Part shown: positions 34,248 to 43,687 of the stretch, piece by piece | How positions within the stretch are numbered: position 1 is the first letter of the stretch | How the letters are laid out: each line of letters opens with the position of its first letter | DNA from: Caldilineaceae bacterium | GTDB taxonomy: Bacteria > Chloroflexota > Anaerolineae > Caldilineales > Caldilineaceae | Assembly: GCA_022824025.1 (NCBI GenBank) | Contig: JAJEBF010000029.1 | Coordinates: 47,697 to 111,696 of the forward strand | Length of the DNA: 64,000 bases | Direction of reading: 5' to 3' | Made by a program: the position numbers and the translations under genes | Notes under the pieces: model-generated | Databases searched by the model: none | Seen by the model: the letters and a program-made list of their open reading frames with translations, nothing else | Told to the model about the DNA's origin: nothing

Positions 34248-35198
34248 ATGTCCAAAGCACGAGTCAGTCTCGTCCACGGCGGGGACCGCCGCGCCAACGT
34301 CTTCAACGCGCTGGAGCTGGTGCGGGCGGACGTGGAATCCCGTCTGGCCGAGCAGGTTATGCTCAAACCGAACTTCCTCAGCAGCGAGAACCAGCTCGCC
34401 TCCAGCCATGCCGACGCGCTGCGGGGCGTCCTCGACTTTCTGCTCACCACGCCCAAGCCGCCGCGTGAAGTCCTCATTGCCGAAGCGGGCGCGCAAGACA
34501 CGTGGGACGCCTACCGCAACTTCGGCTACCACGCGCTCGAACAGGAGTATTCGATCCCGCTGCGCCTGATGGACCTGCACCGGGAGACCGAATGGGAATC
34601 GACGCCGATCGTGCTGGCCGACGGCAGCGAGACGATCGCGCGCATGCCCCGCACTGTCCTGGACTGCCCCTGCACGATTTCGATCGCGATCCCCAAGACG
34701 CATGATACCTGCGTGGTCACGCTGGCGCTGAAGAACATGATCATGGGCACGATCTACCGCCAGGACCGGGTGAAGATGCACGGCTTCAACACCCACGCCG
34801 AACGCCGCGTCCCCGATGAGTCGCGCGCCATGAGCATCAACCTGATCCGGCTGGCCCGTTTCATGACCCCCGATGTCGCCGTCTTCGATGGCGCCCGCGG
34901 CCTGCAGGGCAACGGGCCCGGCGGCACAGACGGACTCGATTTCGGCATCGCCGCAGCCAGTGTCGACACGTTCGCAGCCGACGCGGTCATCGCCAAGACG
35001 ATGGGTTTCGAGCCGATGGGGCTCGGCTTTCTGCGCTACGGCCACGACCAGGGCCTGGGCACGGCCGACCTGGACGAGATCGAGCTGCTGGGCGGCGTCT
35101 CTATCGCATCTGTAGCGCGGCAGTTCAAGCCGCACGAGACGACCGAACTGCAGCTGCAGTGGCAGGTCGAGAATGCGGAGCAACTGCTGGCGGCGTAA
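34248..35198 (+). CDS. DUF362 domain protein
   Basis: DUF362 family protein of 316 residues. Related proteins occur fused to or beside ferredoxins and are of unknown biochemical role. Family marks: VMLKPNFLSSENQLASSHAD, PREVLIAEAGAQDTWDAYRN, IAIPKTHDTCVVTLALKNMI, MGTIYRQDRVKMHG and a late AADAVIAKTMGFEP. No CxxC iron-sulfur motif is present. ATG at 34248 has AAGGAGG 5 nt upstream. It is driven by a strong promoter with a structured leader and is followed at 104 nt by an amidohydrolase gene. Confidence 0.88.
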   Translation: MSKARVSLVHGGDRRANVFNALELVRADVESRLAEQVMLKPNFLSSENQLASSHADALRGVLDFLLTTPKPPREVLIAEAGAQDTWDAYRNFGYHALEQEYSIPLRLMDLHRETEWESTPIVLADGSETIARMPRTVLDCPCTISIAIPKTHDTCVVTLALKNMIMGTIYRQDRVKMHGFNTHAERRVPDESRAMSINLIRLARFMTPDVAVFDGARGLQGNGPGGTDGLDFGIAAASVDTFAADAVIAKTMGFEPMGLGFLRYGHDQGLGTADLDEIELLGGVSIASVARQFKPHETTELQLQWQVENAEQLLAA

Positions 35199-35302
35199 AC
35201 CTAAAACAACGAGAAGAGAGTGAATAGAAGTGAGGAGATAGAGTTCTTCCCGGCCTCATTTCCCGCTCTTTACATCCTGCTTCCTCTACAAAGGCGGTTC
35301 CC

Positions 35303-36259
35303 ATGCTTCCTATCATTGATACCCATCAACATCTCTGGGATCTGAGCGTGTTCGACATGCCCTGGCTGGAGGACGCGCCGACGCTGAACCGCAGCTTCGT
35401 AACCAGCGATTACCTGGCCGCGACCGCGGGGCTGAACGTCGTCAAGACGGTCTATATGGAAGTGGACGTGAGCGCGGCGCAGAAGGTCACAGAGGCCGAG
35501 CATCTGATCGAACTCTGCGCCGCCGATGACAACCCCACGGCCGCCGCGGTGATCGGCGGCAACGTGACCTCCGCCGACTTCGGCGATTACATCCGGCGCT
35601 ATGCCGGCAGCCCCGCGATCAAAGGCGTGCGCCAGGTGCTGCACGGGCCGGGCACGCCGCAGGGTACCTGTCTGGCGCCGCAGGTCGTCGAGAATGTGCG
35701 CCTGCTGGGCGAGCTGGGGCTCTGCTTCGACCTCTGTATGCGGCCATCGGAGCTGGGCGACGGCGTCAAGCTGGCGCAGCAGTGCCCTGATACCCGCTTT
35801 GTGGTCGATCACTGCGGCAACGGCGACCCGTATCTGATCAGCGGCATCCTGCCCGGCAGCGGAGCGGACGGCGATGCAGGACAGGCGGAATCCAAGCTGA
35901 CCATAGCCGACCATACCGACCGCGACGACCCCTTCTGGCATGACGCGCAGCAGTGGATGGACGGCATTGACGCGCTGGCCGCGCGCCCCAACACCATCTG
36001 CAAGATCTCCGGCATCATCGCCCGCACCCGCCCCGGTTGGACTGCCGCTGACCTGGCCCCCGCGGTCAACCACTGCCTCAACAGCTTCGGACCGGACCGG
36101 GTTGTCTTCGGCGGCGATTGGCCGGTCTGCACACTCGGCGCCGACGCCACCTATCGCGCCTGGGTAGAGGCGTTGAAAGAGATCATCGCCGGCCGCACCG
36201 AGACGCAACAGCGCAAGCTTCTGCATGACAACGCTGCCGCGTTCTACGAGCTGGCTTGA
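35303..36259 (+). CDS. Amidohydrolase 2 family (lactonase/dicarboxylate hydrolase-like)
   Basis: TIM-barrel metal-dependent hydrolase of the amidohydrolase 2 group that includes L-fuconolactonase and 2-pyrone-4,6-dicarboxylate lactonase. Marks: IIDTHQHLWD (metal HxH), KTVYMEVDVS, IKGVRQVLHGPG, FVVDHCGNGDP (catalytic His) and a final VFGGDWPVCTLGA with the metal Asp. 318 residues. AAGGCGG precedes the ATG. In the setting of rhamnonate/fuconate-type dehydratases, hydrolysis of a sugar lactone is the best guess. Confidence 0.88.
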   Translation: MLPIIDTHQHLWDLSVFDMPWLEDAPTLNRSFVTSDYLAATAGLNVVKTVYMEVDVSAAQKVTEAEHLIELCAADDNPTAAAVIGGNVTSADFGDYIRRYAGSPAIKGVRQVLHGPGTPQGTCLAPQVVENVRLLGELGLCFDLCMRPSELGDGVKLAQQCPDTRFVVDHCGNGDPYLISGILPGSGADGDAGQAESKLTIADHTDRDDPFWHDAQQWMDGIDALAARPNTICKISGIIARTRPGWTAADLAPAVNHCLNSFGPDRVVFGGDWPVCTLGADATYRAWVEALKEIIAGRTETQQRKLLHDNAAAFYELA

Positions 36260-36347
36260 CGAGCGAGGCAGATTGCGGAGGCCGTATCGCGCAGGATTCG
36301 GAGCCTGCAATGTCCGCGGACACTGACCGCGGGCCACAAACAACCCC

Positions 36348-38855
36348 ATGGGACTCGAATGGAGAACGCTGGAAGATGAAGAGGGCCGGGCCCAGGAAGA
36401 GGCCCCGGAGGCAATCGCGAGGGCGCCGCAACGCCGCAGGAGGAATCGGTGGCTATCGGCCTTGGTTGCTCTGCTGGTCGTGGCGGCGGTCATCCTGGTG
36501 GTGCGCTACGTTCTGCAGGAACGGTTGAACGCTGTCTCCGCCGCCGTCGAAGCCGAGGTCCTGTCCATGCATGGGATCGTGCAGCAGGCCGAGCGCGAAC
36601 TCGACGGCGCCCTATTCGGCAGCATGATCTCGCCGGACTACCCAAACTGGGGCAGAACCCAGAAGGAGATGCTTCTCAGCGGCGCGCGCTGGGACCGCCC
36701 CTATTTCGACTTGACCCTCACCCGCGGCGCTGACGAAACGCTGCCCACAGGCGATGTGGCTGACATCACCTTCACGTCCGACTGGCGGATGGCGACCGTC
36801 ACCCTGGCCTTCCCCTACGTGCGCGCTGACGGCTCGCCCGTAACGCTTCACCAGATCGTTACCTACCGGGACGAAACGACCGGCTGGGCCCTGGTCCCCG
36901 CCTATCCTTCCTTCTGGGGCGAGAAACAGACGTTCACAGGCCGCTATCTGACGGTCGAATACCCGGAACGGGACGCCCCAACGGTCGAGCGGCTGGCGGA
37001 CGAGTGGGACGAGATGCTGGCCGCAGTCTGCGGGGAGTTGGACGGCCTGCGCTGCCGCCGCGCCTGGCGGCTTAAGGTGGAGCTCTCCACCGAGTCCGGC
37101 CCGCTCGCTCGCATGAGCGAAGGTGTCTCCCGCGGACCTCTTTGGAAGGGGATGTCCCATGCGTTCCCAATTAGAAGGAGCGCCGGCTGGTCGGGGTTGG
37201 TGTTGCCGACGCCGAGCCTCATCGGCAGTCCGGTGGATGACGCCGGCTTTCAGGCCTTGCGCGCCGGCTATGCGCCGCTGATCGTGGGCGGCGGAATCGC
37301 CGACCTCGTCAACTGGCGCTGCTGTGAAAAGATCGTTTTCTTTCGCGCCCTGGTGGATAAGCAGCTCAGCCAGTTGGGGCTGGCGCCGTGGCCGCTGACC
37401 GCCTCCGACTATGAAGATATCTTGCAGGGCTCGATTCATGACGTGACAAACCTGCACTGGGTCTATCTCCAGCGTTCCTACAACAACATCACCCCGCAGA
37501 TCCAGAAAATCGTCCATAGCCTCGTGGACTTTATCCTGGCCACCAATCCGGAGCGTTCGCCAGCCTCGTTGCAACGCCTGCTGCTTCGCTACGACACCTA
37601 TCGGCCGTGGCTGCTCAGCGCCCTCCCGATTAGCGCAATGCAGACAAGGCAAGGAAGCTACACGCGGTGGATTCAGGGCAATTGGATTCGATACGCCGAC
37701 CAGCAGCTGGCCGCGGACGCGCCCCCGGGCAGCGCTCTGCCCCAGCAGGATCTGCAACTGCTCTGCACGGCGGAACGGTCCAGCAGCGCACACCTGTACC
37801 GTTACGACGTGCAGGATGATCAACTCATCCAGGAGGACCATAACGGCCGGTTCCGCCTCATGTATTCTCTGCCCGACGATAACGGGGTTCTGCTGCAGAG
37901 ATTGGGCGAAACCGACGCGGCCGAGTCGGGCCCACCACTTCAGATCTGGCGTCAGGGACAGGTGCAGGATGTCACCTACCGCCCCAATAATGTCACCCTC
38001 TTTGCAGTGGAGAACACGGCGGACAGGATTCTCTTCTACGCCTATAACACCCGCCAGCGTCCGTCTGTCCGCTTCACCTATCTGGATCATACGGAGTGCG
38101 ACGGCGGCGCGTGCGCAATTCGGTCCCTGGACGGTTGGCCGACCTGGTCGCCTGACCGGGAGAGAACGATTGTCTCGCACGGGGACGGCGTGCTGTGGCT
38201 TGGCAACGAGAAGGGAGAGCCGCAAATGGCGGTCGCGCACGGCCGGTCCGTTGCGTGGTTGGACAACAGCCGCTTTGCCTTCGTTCAGCCGGACGAAGAC
38301 ATGCAGGTGGCGGTGATGACTTTGCCCGATCTTGAATTGAGGACGCTTGTGGAGGCGGAGAGACTGGCAGACGCGCTGCAGACAGCGACGACTCCGGCGC
38401 GGATTACCCCGGTCGCGCTGGCGGCGCACCCTGCCCTGCCGGACCGGCTGTTCGTCGGGGTACAGGTGGAGGGAGGCACGGGCAGGGAGGCCGCCCATGT
38501 TTTCGTCCATAACCTTGCCACAGACGAGCTCTCAGAGGTTCTGCAGGTCAAAGATCCCCTTGAGCCGTACCGGTCGCTGCAATTCTCCGAAGATGGACGC
38601 TGGCTCTTCGTCCACAGCATAGAACGACGCGCCAGCGGCTGGCATCTGCATCTCCACAACAACCAGACCGGTGACATCCTCACCTATTCATCCGAGTCTT
38701 CCCTGGCCTTTCCCGGATATGACCTGTCGGCAGACGGCGCGTGGATGGTTCGCGTTGATGATGGCTTCATCCATCTGATCCCCTTGAACGGGGGCAGGCA
38801 GAGGCTGGTGGCCCACGATTTTGCCCACTGTTATGCAGCCGTATGGGTGAACTGA
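36348..38855 (+). CDS. Membrane-anchored protein with a beta-propeller-like C-terminal half
   Basis: 835 residues. A short cytoplasmic N-terminus rich in Arg precedes one membrane helix (about 34-53, LSALVALLVVAAVILVVRYV), so the bulk lies outside the cell. Residues about 60-200 form a strand-rich domain, about 200-420 a helical one, and about 470-835 show repeated strand blocks such as LTYSSESSLAFPGYDLSADG and LQFSEDGRWLFVHS, typical of TolB/WD-like propellers. No catalytic motif is seen. ATG at 36348 lacks a clear ribosome site. Large anchored proteins of this plan are common in Chloroflexota; function unknown. Confidence 0.7.
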   Translation: MGLEWRTLEDEEGRAQEEAPEAIARAPQRRRRNRWLSALVALLVVAAVILVVRYVLQERLNAVSAAVEAEVLSMHGIVQQAERELDGALFGSMISPDYPNWGRTQKEMLLSGARWDRPYFDLTLTRGADETLPTGDVADITFTSDWRMATVTLAFPYVRADGSPVTLHQIVTYRDETTGWALVPAYPSFWGEKQTFTGRYLTVEYPERDAPTVERLADEWDEMLAAVCGELDGLRCRRAWRLKVELSTESGPLARMSEGVSRGPLWKGMSHAFPIRRSAGWSGLVLPTPSLIGSPVDDAGFQALRAGYAPLIVGGGIADLVNWRCCEKIVFFRALVDKQLSQLGLAPWPLTASDYEDILQGSIHDVTNLHWVYLQRSYNNITPQIQKIVHSLVDFILATNPERSPASLQRLLLRYDTYRPWLLSALPISAMQTRQGSYTRWIQGNWIRYADQQLAADAPPGSALPQQDLQLLCTAERSSSAHLYRYDVQDDQLIQEDHNGRFRLMYSLPDDNGVLLQRLGETDAAESGPPLQIWRQGQVQDVTYRPNNVTLFAVENTADRILFYAYNTRQRPSVRFTYLDHTECDGGACAIRSLDGWPTWSPDRERTIVSHGDGVLWLGNEKGEPQMAVAHGRSVAWLDNSRFAFVQPDEDMQVAVMTLPDLELRTLVEAERLADALQTATTPARITPVALAAHPALPDRLFVGVQVEGGTGREAAHVFVHNLATDELSEVLQVKDPLEPYRSLQFSEDGRWLFVHSIERRASGWHLHLHNNQTGDILTYSSESSLAFPGYDLSADGAWMVRVDDGFIHLIPLNGGRQRLVAHDFAHCYAAVWVN

Positions 38856-38933
38856 GTTAACCGTTGCAATGTTGTCTCTCTGCTGACGGTCAGCCCGGGG
38901 CACAGAACCAGAAACCTTGAGAGGAGAACGAGA

Positions 38934-39770
38934 ATGACGACCTACCGCTATGCTGAGATGACCTGGTCCGCCTGCCGCGAGGCAGCCTATTCCGGCCGGG
39001 TCGCGGTGCTGCCGGTTGCCACCTACGAAGATCACGGTTACCACCTGCCGATCGATACCGACGTGCGGCTTTGCACGGGGATCTGCGAACGGGCGGTGGC
39101 GCGCATCCCAGACGAGGCGGTGTTGATCCCTCCGATCAGCCACGGGTACAGCCCCCACCACATGGATTTCCCCGGCACGATCACGATTCGCTGGGATACC
39201 TTTATCAACTACGTGCGCGATGTCTGCGTCAGCCTCGCCCACCACGGCTTCAAGCGCATACTGATGGTGAATGGGCACGGCAGCAACACCGCGCCGGTGG
39301 AGATGGCCGCCCGCCTGACCGTGCTCGAAACCGAAGGCAATACCCTGTGCGCGTCGGTCAACCACTGGGGCGTTCGCAAAGGACGGGAGGAGGGCAATGC
39401 GATCCGCTCGTCCGACTTTGGCGGCACCTCCCACGCCGGAGAGTACGAAACAGCCCTCTACCTGGCGCTGGCTGAGGAGTTGGTCCAGATGGACAAAGCG
39501 GTCGATGAGCGTTCGCCGTTGTCGCCGAGCTTCCAGACGGATCTGCTGATGGGCAAACGCGAGGACGGCTCGGTCGCCAACCTGTGGCCGTACTGGAGTT
39601 CGCTGACCGACAGCGGCGTTCTGGGTGATGCCACAGCCGCCACGCGCGCTAAGGGCGAGCAGTTTCTCGAGGCTGCGGTGGAAGGCCTGATCGAACTGAT
39701 TCGCGAGTTCCGCACCGTCGCGATCAACCCGCGCAAAGATCACATTTCACCGGAAACCGATGGCCGCTAG
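38934..39770 (+). CDS. Creatininase family amidohydrolase
   Basis: Metal-dependent amidohydrolase of the creatininase/MftE family (278 residues). The metal site reads EDHGYHLPIDTD, with SHGYSPHHMDFPGTITI, the LMVNGHGSN loop and SHAGEYETALYL supplying the last Glu. Members open cyclic amides such as creatinine or act in cofactor maturation. GAGGAGA lies upstream of the ATG. A second, shorter family member is at 48287-49003. Confidence 0.88.
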   Translation: MTTYRYAEMTWSACREAAYSGRVAVLPVATYEDHGYHLPIDTDVRLCTGICERAVARIPDEAVLIPPISHGYSPHHMDFPGTITIRWDTFINYVRDVCVSLAHHGFKRILMVNGHGSNTAPVEMAARLTVLETEGNTLCASVNHWGVRKGREEGNAIRSSDFGGTSHAGEYETALYLALAEELVQMDKAVDERSPLSPSFQTDLLMGKREDGSVANLWPYWSSLTDSGVLGDATAATRAKGEQFLEAAVEGLIELIREFRTVAINPRKDHISPETDGR

Positions 39771-39830
39771 AGCGCGGACGCGCCCAACCGGCATCGGGCG
39801 GGCAGGGGTTGGCGGCGGCCAAAGCCAGCC

Positions 39831-40355
39831 ATGAGCGAGCATTACCGGCTGCGCCCGGCCGCGTTGGGGGACTGGCCCGGCATCGCGGCGCTGGACCAGG
39901 AAATCTTCGGCGCGTACGGCGCGCAGGAGGAACCGGCGATCATCCGCAGCCGCCTGCTGACCTTCCCCCAGGGCTGTGTCCTGCTGGAGGGGAGGCGCGG
40001 CGGCGCTCCGTTCATCGCCGGTTATCTGACCACGGAAAAATGGGCCGAACTGCGCGAACCCGCGCTGGATGAGGACCCCCAGGAGAGCCACCGGCCCGAC
40101 GGCCAGGTGTTGAATATCACCACATTGGCGGTCGCCCCCGCCTGCCAGAATCAGGGATTGGGCGCGCGCTTGCTGGACAGCGCCATCGCCATCGCCCGTC
40201 AGGAAGGCTGCAGGAAGATCATCCTCGAAACGGCCCACGCCGAACGCTTCTATCTGCGCCACCGCTTTCGACGGACCGGCTCACGCACGGAGCGGGGCAT
40301 CGACATGGCGATCATGGTGCTGGACCTGCCGGATAGCGGTTCCAGCCGGCCGTAA
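39831..40355 (+). CDS. GNAT family N-acetyltransferase
   Basis: 174-residue acetyl-CoA-dependent acyltransferase. The acetyl-CoA loop is LNITTLAVAPACQNQGLGAR (motif A, Q/RxxGxG/A), followed by LLDSAIAIARQEGCRKIILE and an RFYLRHRFRRTG segment. Resembles acetyltransferases acting on small metabolites or ribosomal proteins; substrate unknown. It starts 61 nt after the creatininase gene and may share its transcript. Confidence 0.85.
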   Translation: MSEHYRLRPAALGDWPGIAALDQEIFGAYGAQEEPAIIRSRLLTFPQGCVLLEGRRGGAPFIAGYLTTEKWAELREPALDEDPQESHRPDGQVLNITTLAVAPACQNQGLGARLLDSAIAIARQEGCRKIILETAHAERFYLRHRFRRTGSRTERGIDMAIMVLDLPDSGSSRP

Positions 40356-40386
40356 ACTGGTGTTGCCGCCTGCTGGCAGCCGCAGG

Positions 40387-40809
40387 CTATGCGGGCGGAG
40401 ATATCACAACCCGCTGCGGCTTGATCCTGAAGATCACCCGCTCTTCCTTCCCCTTCATCGAGGCCGGCATGACGCTGCCGTAGTACTCGTCGGCGCCCAC
40501 GTAGAGCTTGGCGTGGGCATTGATGTTGGCGAAGTCCGGGTCGGGCACGATCTCCTCGACGACACCCCGCACATCGATCCAGCGGAATGCATCCTCTGGG
40601 TCCAAAGCCATCAGGGCCACCTTGGGATTGGCGCGTACGTTTTTCGGTTTGCGCCGCCCTTCAGCCGTATTGACGAGGACGTGCGTGCCGTCCCACGAGC
40701 ACCAGACGATCGTGTTTTCCGGCGCGCCGGACGGCGAGAGCGTCGTCAGGGTGGCGAAAATGGGGCCGGTCAGCAGGTCAACGTGTGTATCGGGAATCTG
40801 TGCGGACAT
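40387..40809 (-). CDS. Pyridoxamine 5'-phosphate oxidase-like, PPOX class F420/FMN-binding protein
   Basis: 140-residue split-barrel flavin-binding protein. [20 protein letters not shown] opens, with [20 protein letters not shown] and [12 protein letters not shown] following the Rv1155-like pattern of F420- or FMN-dependent PPOX enzymes. CAGGAG is 9 nt upstream of ATG 40809. It is last in a four-gene minus-strand run with SDR, amidohydrolase and nucleotidyltransferase genes. Cofactor F420 versus FMN cannot be settled by eye. Confidence 0.85.
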   Translation of the reverse strand: MSAQIPDTHVDLLTGPIFATLTTLSPSGAPENTIVWCSWDGTHVLVNTAEGRRKPKNVRANPKVALMALDPEDAFRWIDVRGVVEEIVPDPDFANINAHAKLYVGADEYYGSVMPASMKGKEERVIFRIKPQRVVISPPA

Positions 40810-40861
40810 TAGTTGTACTCCTGAAATTTTTGGCGGTCAGGTGTTGCGTTGTCGTCCATCT

Positions 40862-41173
40862 TCACACGGCATGGATTGACTCCGCCGATTGCAGAATCGC
40901 CTTGCGGCGGATGTGGTTGCGACTCTGTTCGACCGCTGAACGCTCCACAAGGTCCACATCTCGACCGAATATCTGACGCAGCTCCTCCTCCATTCGCGCC
41001 ATTTCGAGGAGCGTGTGTCGCGCCTGTGGCTGAAACTGGATCAGTACATCCACGTCGCTGTCGGGACCGAAGTCCTCGCGAACAACGGTACCAAAGAGAG
41101 CCAACTCAGAGACCTGCCAGCGGTGACAGAAGCTGTCTATTTGTAATCGGGGAATCTGGATGTGGGCGCTCAT
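40862..41173 (-). CDS. MntA-like minimal nucleotidyltransferase
   Basis: Pol-beta superfamily nucleotidyltransferase of 103 residues; LALFGTVVREDFGPDSDVDV holds the GS-like (here GT) and DxD elements, with a third acidic strand DVDLVERSAVEQS. Such proteins normally pair with a HEPN toxin HepT; none is adjacent. It lies 11 nt after the amidohydrolase stop codon, so it is carried in that metabolic transcript. Confidence 0.8.
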   Translation of the reverse strand: MSAHIQIPRLQIDSFCHRWQVSELALFGTVVREDFGPDSDVDVLIQFQPQARHTLLEMARMEEELRQIFGRDVDLVERSAVEQSRNHIRRKAILQSAESIHAV

Positions 41174-41184
41174 TTCAATTCAAA

Positions 41185-42414
41185 TCAGCACTTACAGCCG
41201 GCGGCCATCGCCGGGGGCGTGTGGCCTTGGGCGATCAGGCTCTGCTGCTCTTCCGATAGCTCGATCCAGGGCATGAGCGGGTCATCGGACTGGCGGGCCA
41301 TCTCGCGGCCATTGATGATCGTCAACGTGTTGCGGACCAGCTGCTGTCCGGGACGCGGGTTCATGAAGACATCATAGAACATGAAGTCTCCCTCGTGGAT
41401 CTCGAACAGCGCCACATCCGCCAGCGCGCCGGGCCGCAGCGTGCCGACCTCCTTCTCCAACCCCATTACCGCCGCCGGCCGTTCGGTGGATGCATGGATC
41501 ACTTCGGCGAAGCTCATGCCCAGCGAAAGGAATTTGCTCAGGCAGGTGGGCATGTCGAACATCGGGCCGCTTACGCTCACCTGATGGATGTCGGAGGAGA
41601 TGACATCCGGCCGGTAGCCCTGTGCCATCAACGCCTCCGCCGTCTTGAACGAGAAGGAGCCCGCGCCGTGGCCGATATCCAATACCAGGCCGGCATCCCA
41701 GGCCCGTTTGACTGTTTCACGCAGATTGCCTGACTCCTCGACAATGCGCATCGAGTTTCCGGTAAAGCAGTGGGTGAGAATGTCGCCGGGCCGCATCAAC
41801 GCCATCACGCCGTCGACCTCCGGCGGCCCCATGCCGATATGGGCCATCAGCGGCAGCTCGCAGCGGTCTGCCGCCTCGCGGGCGCTGCGCAGAGGGGCGA
41901 GACCCTGGCCGCTGGTGGTGTTGCTGTCGATACGGGCCTTGACCCCCAGCAGCACGTCACGGTTCAGGTCAATGATCTGGCAGCAGAGGTCCACATCGCA
42001 GTAACCGGGGTTGGCCAGCTCCCACGTCTGCGCGGTCAGTCCGATCGACGAGATATTGAGCAGGGCATAGATGCGGGCCCGCGTCTTTTCGATTATGAAC
42101 TCACGGAAGCCGGGAAAGTTGTATCCGCCGGATGAGCCTACATCGAGCCAGGTCGTCACGCCGCTGCGGGCCGCGATCGGGTCGGGGCGGATCCCGTAAT
42201 AGCCGCAGCCGTAGTTGACATGCGTATGCAGATCGACAAGCCCGGGCGTTACGTACTGGCCGCCGGCGTCCACAACGCGAAAGGCCGTCTCCGCCGGGAT
42301 GTCAGCATCGACCGCGGCGATGCGGTCGCGCTTGATCGCAACGTCCAGACGACCGCTCTTCCCTCCGCCGGGATCAACCACTTCGCCGCCCTTGATCAGA
42401 AGATCGAATCGCAT
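41185..42414 (-). CDS. Amidohydrolase/deacetylase family metallohydrolase
   Basis: Dihydroorotase-like metallohydrolase of the EF_0837/AHA_3915 deacetylase group (409 residues). Marks: IKGGEVVDPGGGKSGRLDVA, PGLVDLHTHVNYG (HxH), a lysine region LLGVKARID, LPLMAHIGMGPPEVD, DILTHCFTG and the late ISSDIHQ. AAGGTGA precedes the ATG. Members hydrolyse N-acyl amino acids or related amides. Operon with nucleotidyltransferase and PPOX genes downstream. Confidence 0.88.
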   Translation of the reverse strand: MRFDLLIKGGEVVDPGGGKSGRLDVAIKRDRIAAVDADIPAETAFRVVDAGGQYVTPGLVDLHTHVNYGCGYYGIRPDPIAARSGVTTWLDVGSSGGYNFPGFREFIIEKTRARIYALLNISSIGLTAQTWELANPGYCDVDLCCQIIDLNRDVLLGVKARIDSNTTSGQGLAPLRSAREAADRCELPLMAHIGMGPPEVDGVMALMRPGDILTHCFTGNSMRIVEESGNLRETVKRAWDAGLVLDIGHGAGSFSFKTAEALMAQGYRPDVISSDIHQVSVSGPMFDMPTCLSKFLSLGMSFAEVIHASTERPAAVMGLEKEVGTLRPGALADVALFEIHEGDFMFYDVFMNPRPGQQLVRNTLTIINGREMARQSDDPLMPWIELSEEQQSLIAQGHTPPAMAAGCKC

Positions 42415-42589
42415 ATTTTCACCTTTCGCGTGTTCATTTCACCGGTGGACAGAAGCGTTCGCGGTCAGCAGTTCACAGCCCGAGGCTGCGCTGAAAGATG
42501 GCAACCGGGCTTCGCTGCCTGCTCCATCTAATCCCCTTTCCCGGACATTGTCAAGTGGCCGCGCGAAGTAAGGACATTCCCGCTACAAC

Positions 42590-43387
42590 TCAGAAAGCGA
42601 CGTAGCCGCCGCAGACGGGGATGCACTGGCCGGTGACGTAGTCCGAAAGATCGGTGACCAGAAATTCGACAACTTTGGCGCAGTCTTCTGGCATGCCCAG
42701 GCGGCCGAGGGGGATATCCTGCAACAGGCGGTCGCGCACCTCCGGGCTGTTGCGTCCTCCGGCCACGGCCCGCGAGGAAAGCACAAACCCAGGCGCGATA
42801 CAGTTGACGTGGACGTTGTGCGGGCCCAGCTCCGCGGCGAGGACGCGCGTGTAGTGGATCACGCCGGCTTTGGCGACCTTGTAGGCCATGCCGCCGCCGA
42901 TGCGCCCGCTCCAGATGCCGGCCTGGGAGGCGGTGTTGACGATTTTGCCGCTGCCCGCGGCCTGCATATAGGGCGCGGCGGCCTGGCAGCAGAAGATCGT
43001 GCCGGTGAGGTTGATGTCCATGATGTACTGGTAGTGATCGGGCGGCGCGGTGACCGCGCTATTGTTGGGCGGCGCATGGAGCATGCCGCCGGCGTTGTTG
43101 ACGAGGATATCGATCTGCCCGAACGTGTCTACGACCTCCTGCATCATCGCCTCCACCGCGGTCTTGTCGGTCACGTCGGTCTCGATACCGAGAGCGCGCC
43201 GGCCCAGCGCCTCCACCTCTGCGGCCACCGATTCGGCGCTGAGTTCCTCGTCATACTCCTGCGCCGCGTTCAGGTCCACGTCGTTGATCACCACGTCCGC
43301 GCCCAGCCTGGCAAGATGGAGGACATAGGCGCGGCCCAGGCCGCGTGCCCCGCCGGTGACGAGCGCGACTTTGTTGGCAAGTTTCAT
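42590..43387 (-). CDS. Short-chain dehydrogenase/reductase (SDR)
   Basis: NAD(P)-dependent classical SDR of 265 residues. Cofactor motif VTGGARGLGRA, NNAGG, active-site Ser in IVNTASQAG and Tyr/Lys in AYKVAKAG, with a late IPLGRLGMPEDCAK. AAGGAG is 6 nt before ATG 43387. Resembles 3-oxoacyl-ACP reductase/sugar dehydrogenase types. It leads the minus-strand group 43387-40387. Substrate unknown. Confidence 0.9.
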   Translation of the reverse strand: MKLANKVALVTGGARGLGRAYVLHLARLGADVVINDVDLNAAQEYDEELSAESVAAEVEALGRRALGIETDVTDKTAVEAMMQEVVDTFGQIDILVNNAGGMLHAPPNNSAVTAPPDHYQYIMDINLTGTIFCCQAAAPYMQAAGSGKIVNTASQAGIWSGRIGGGMAYKVAKAGVIHYTRVLAAELGPHNVHVNCIAPGFVLSSRAVAGGRNSPEVRDRLLQDIPLGRLGMPEDCAKVVEFLVTDLSDYVTGQCIPVCGGYVAF

Positions 43388-43687
43388 GGGAGCTCCTTTT
43401 TATTGCGTATATGGCTATCATGTTGACGCAAGAGCGCGTAGAGGGCAAACGCGAATATGAGATTCGGACGGGGATGCACAGGGTCTGTGGGATGAAGACA
43501 TTTGGCTGAGGCGGTGACAGGTGGGTAAGATAGGCGTGCGTCTATCTCCTTTATATTTCAACAATGCGATGTGGAAGACGGGAATTTTCCGAATGAGAGT
43601 AGATCATCTCGTGAGTGACGGCTGGCAGTCAAGCGTTCAGGCAATGCGGCCGCAGTTTGAAATACCGAAGATTCGGGACGTAAGGCG
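43388..43687. other. Intergenic, divergent SDR and hicB-like genes
   Basis: 300 bp between divergent genes. I see no gene, no hairpin with a T-run and no convincing promoter pair. Confidence 0.5.

Noticed and set aside
36612..38510. 632-codon open frame on the minus strand opposite the anchored propeller-like protein
   Set aside because: Antisense to a frame with a membrane helix and regular strand repeats; composition is typical of a complementary-strand artefact.
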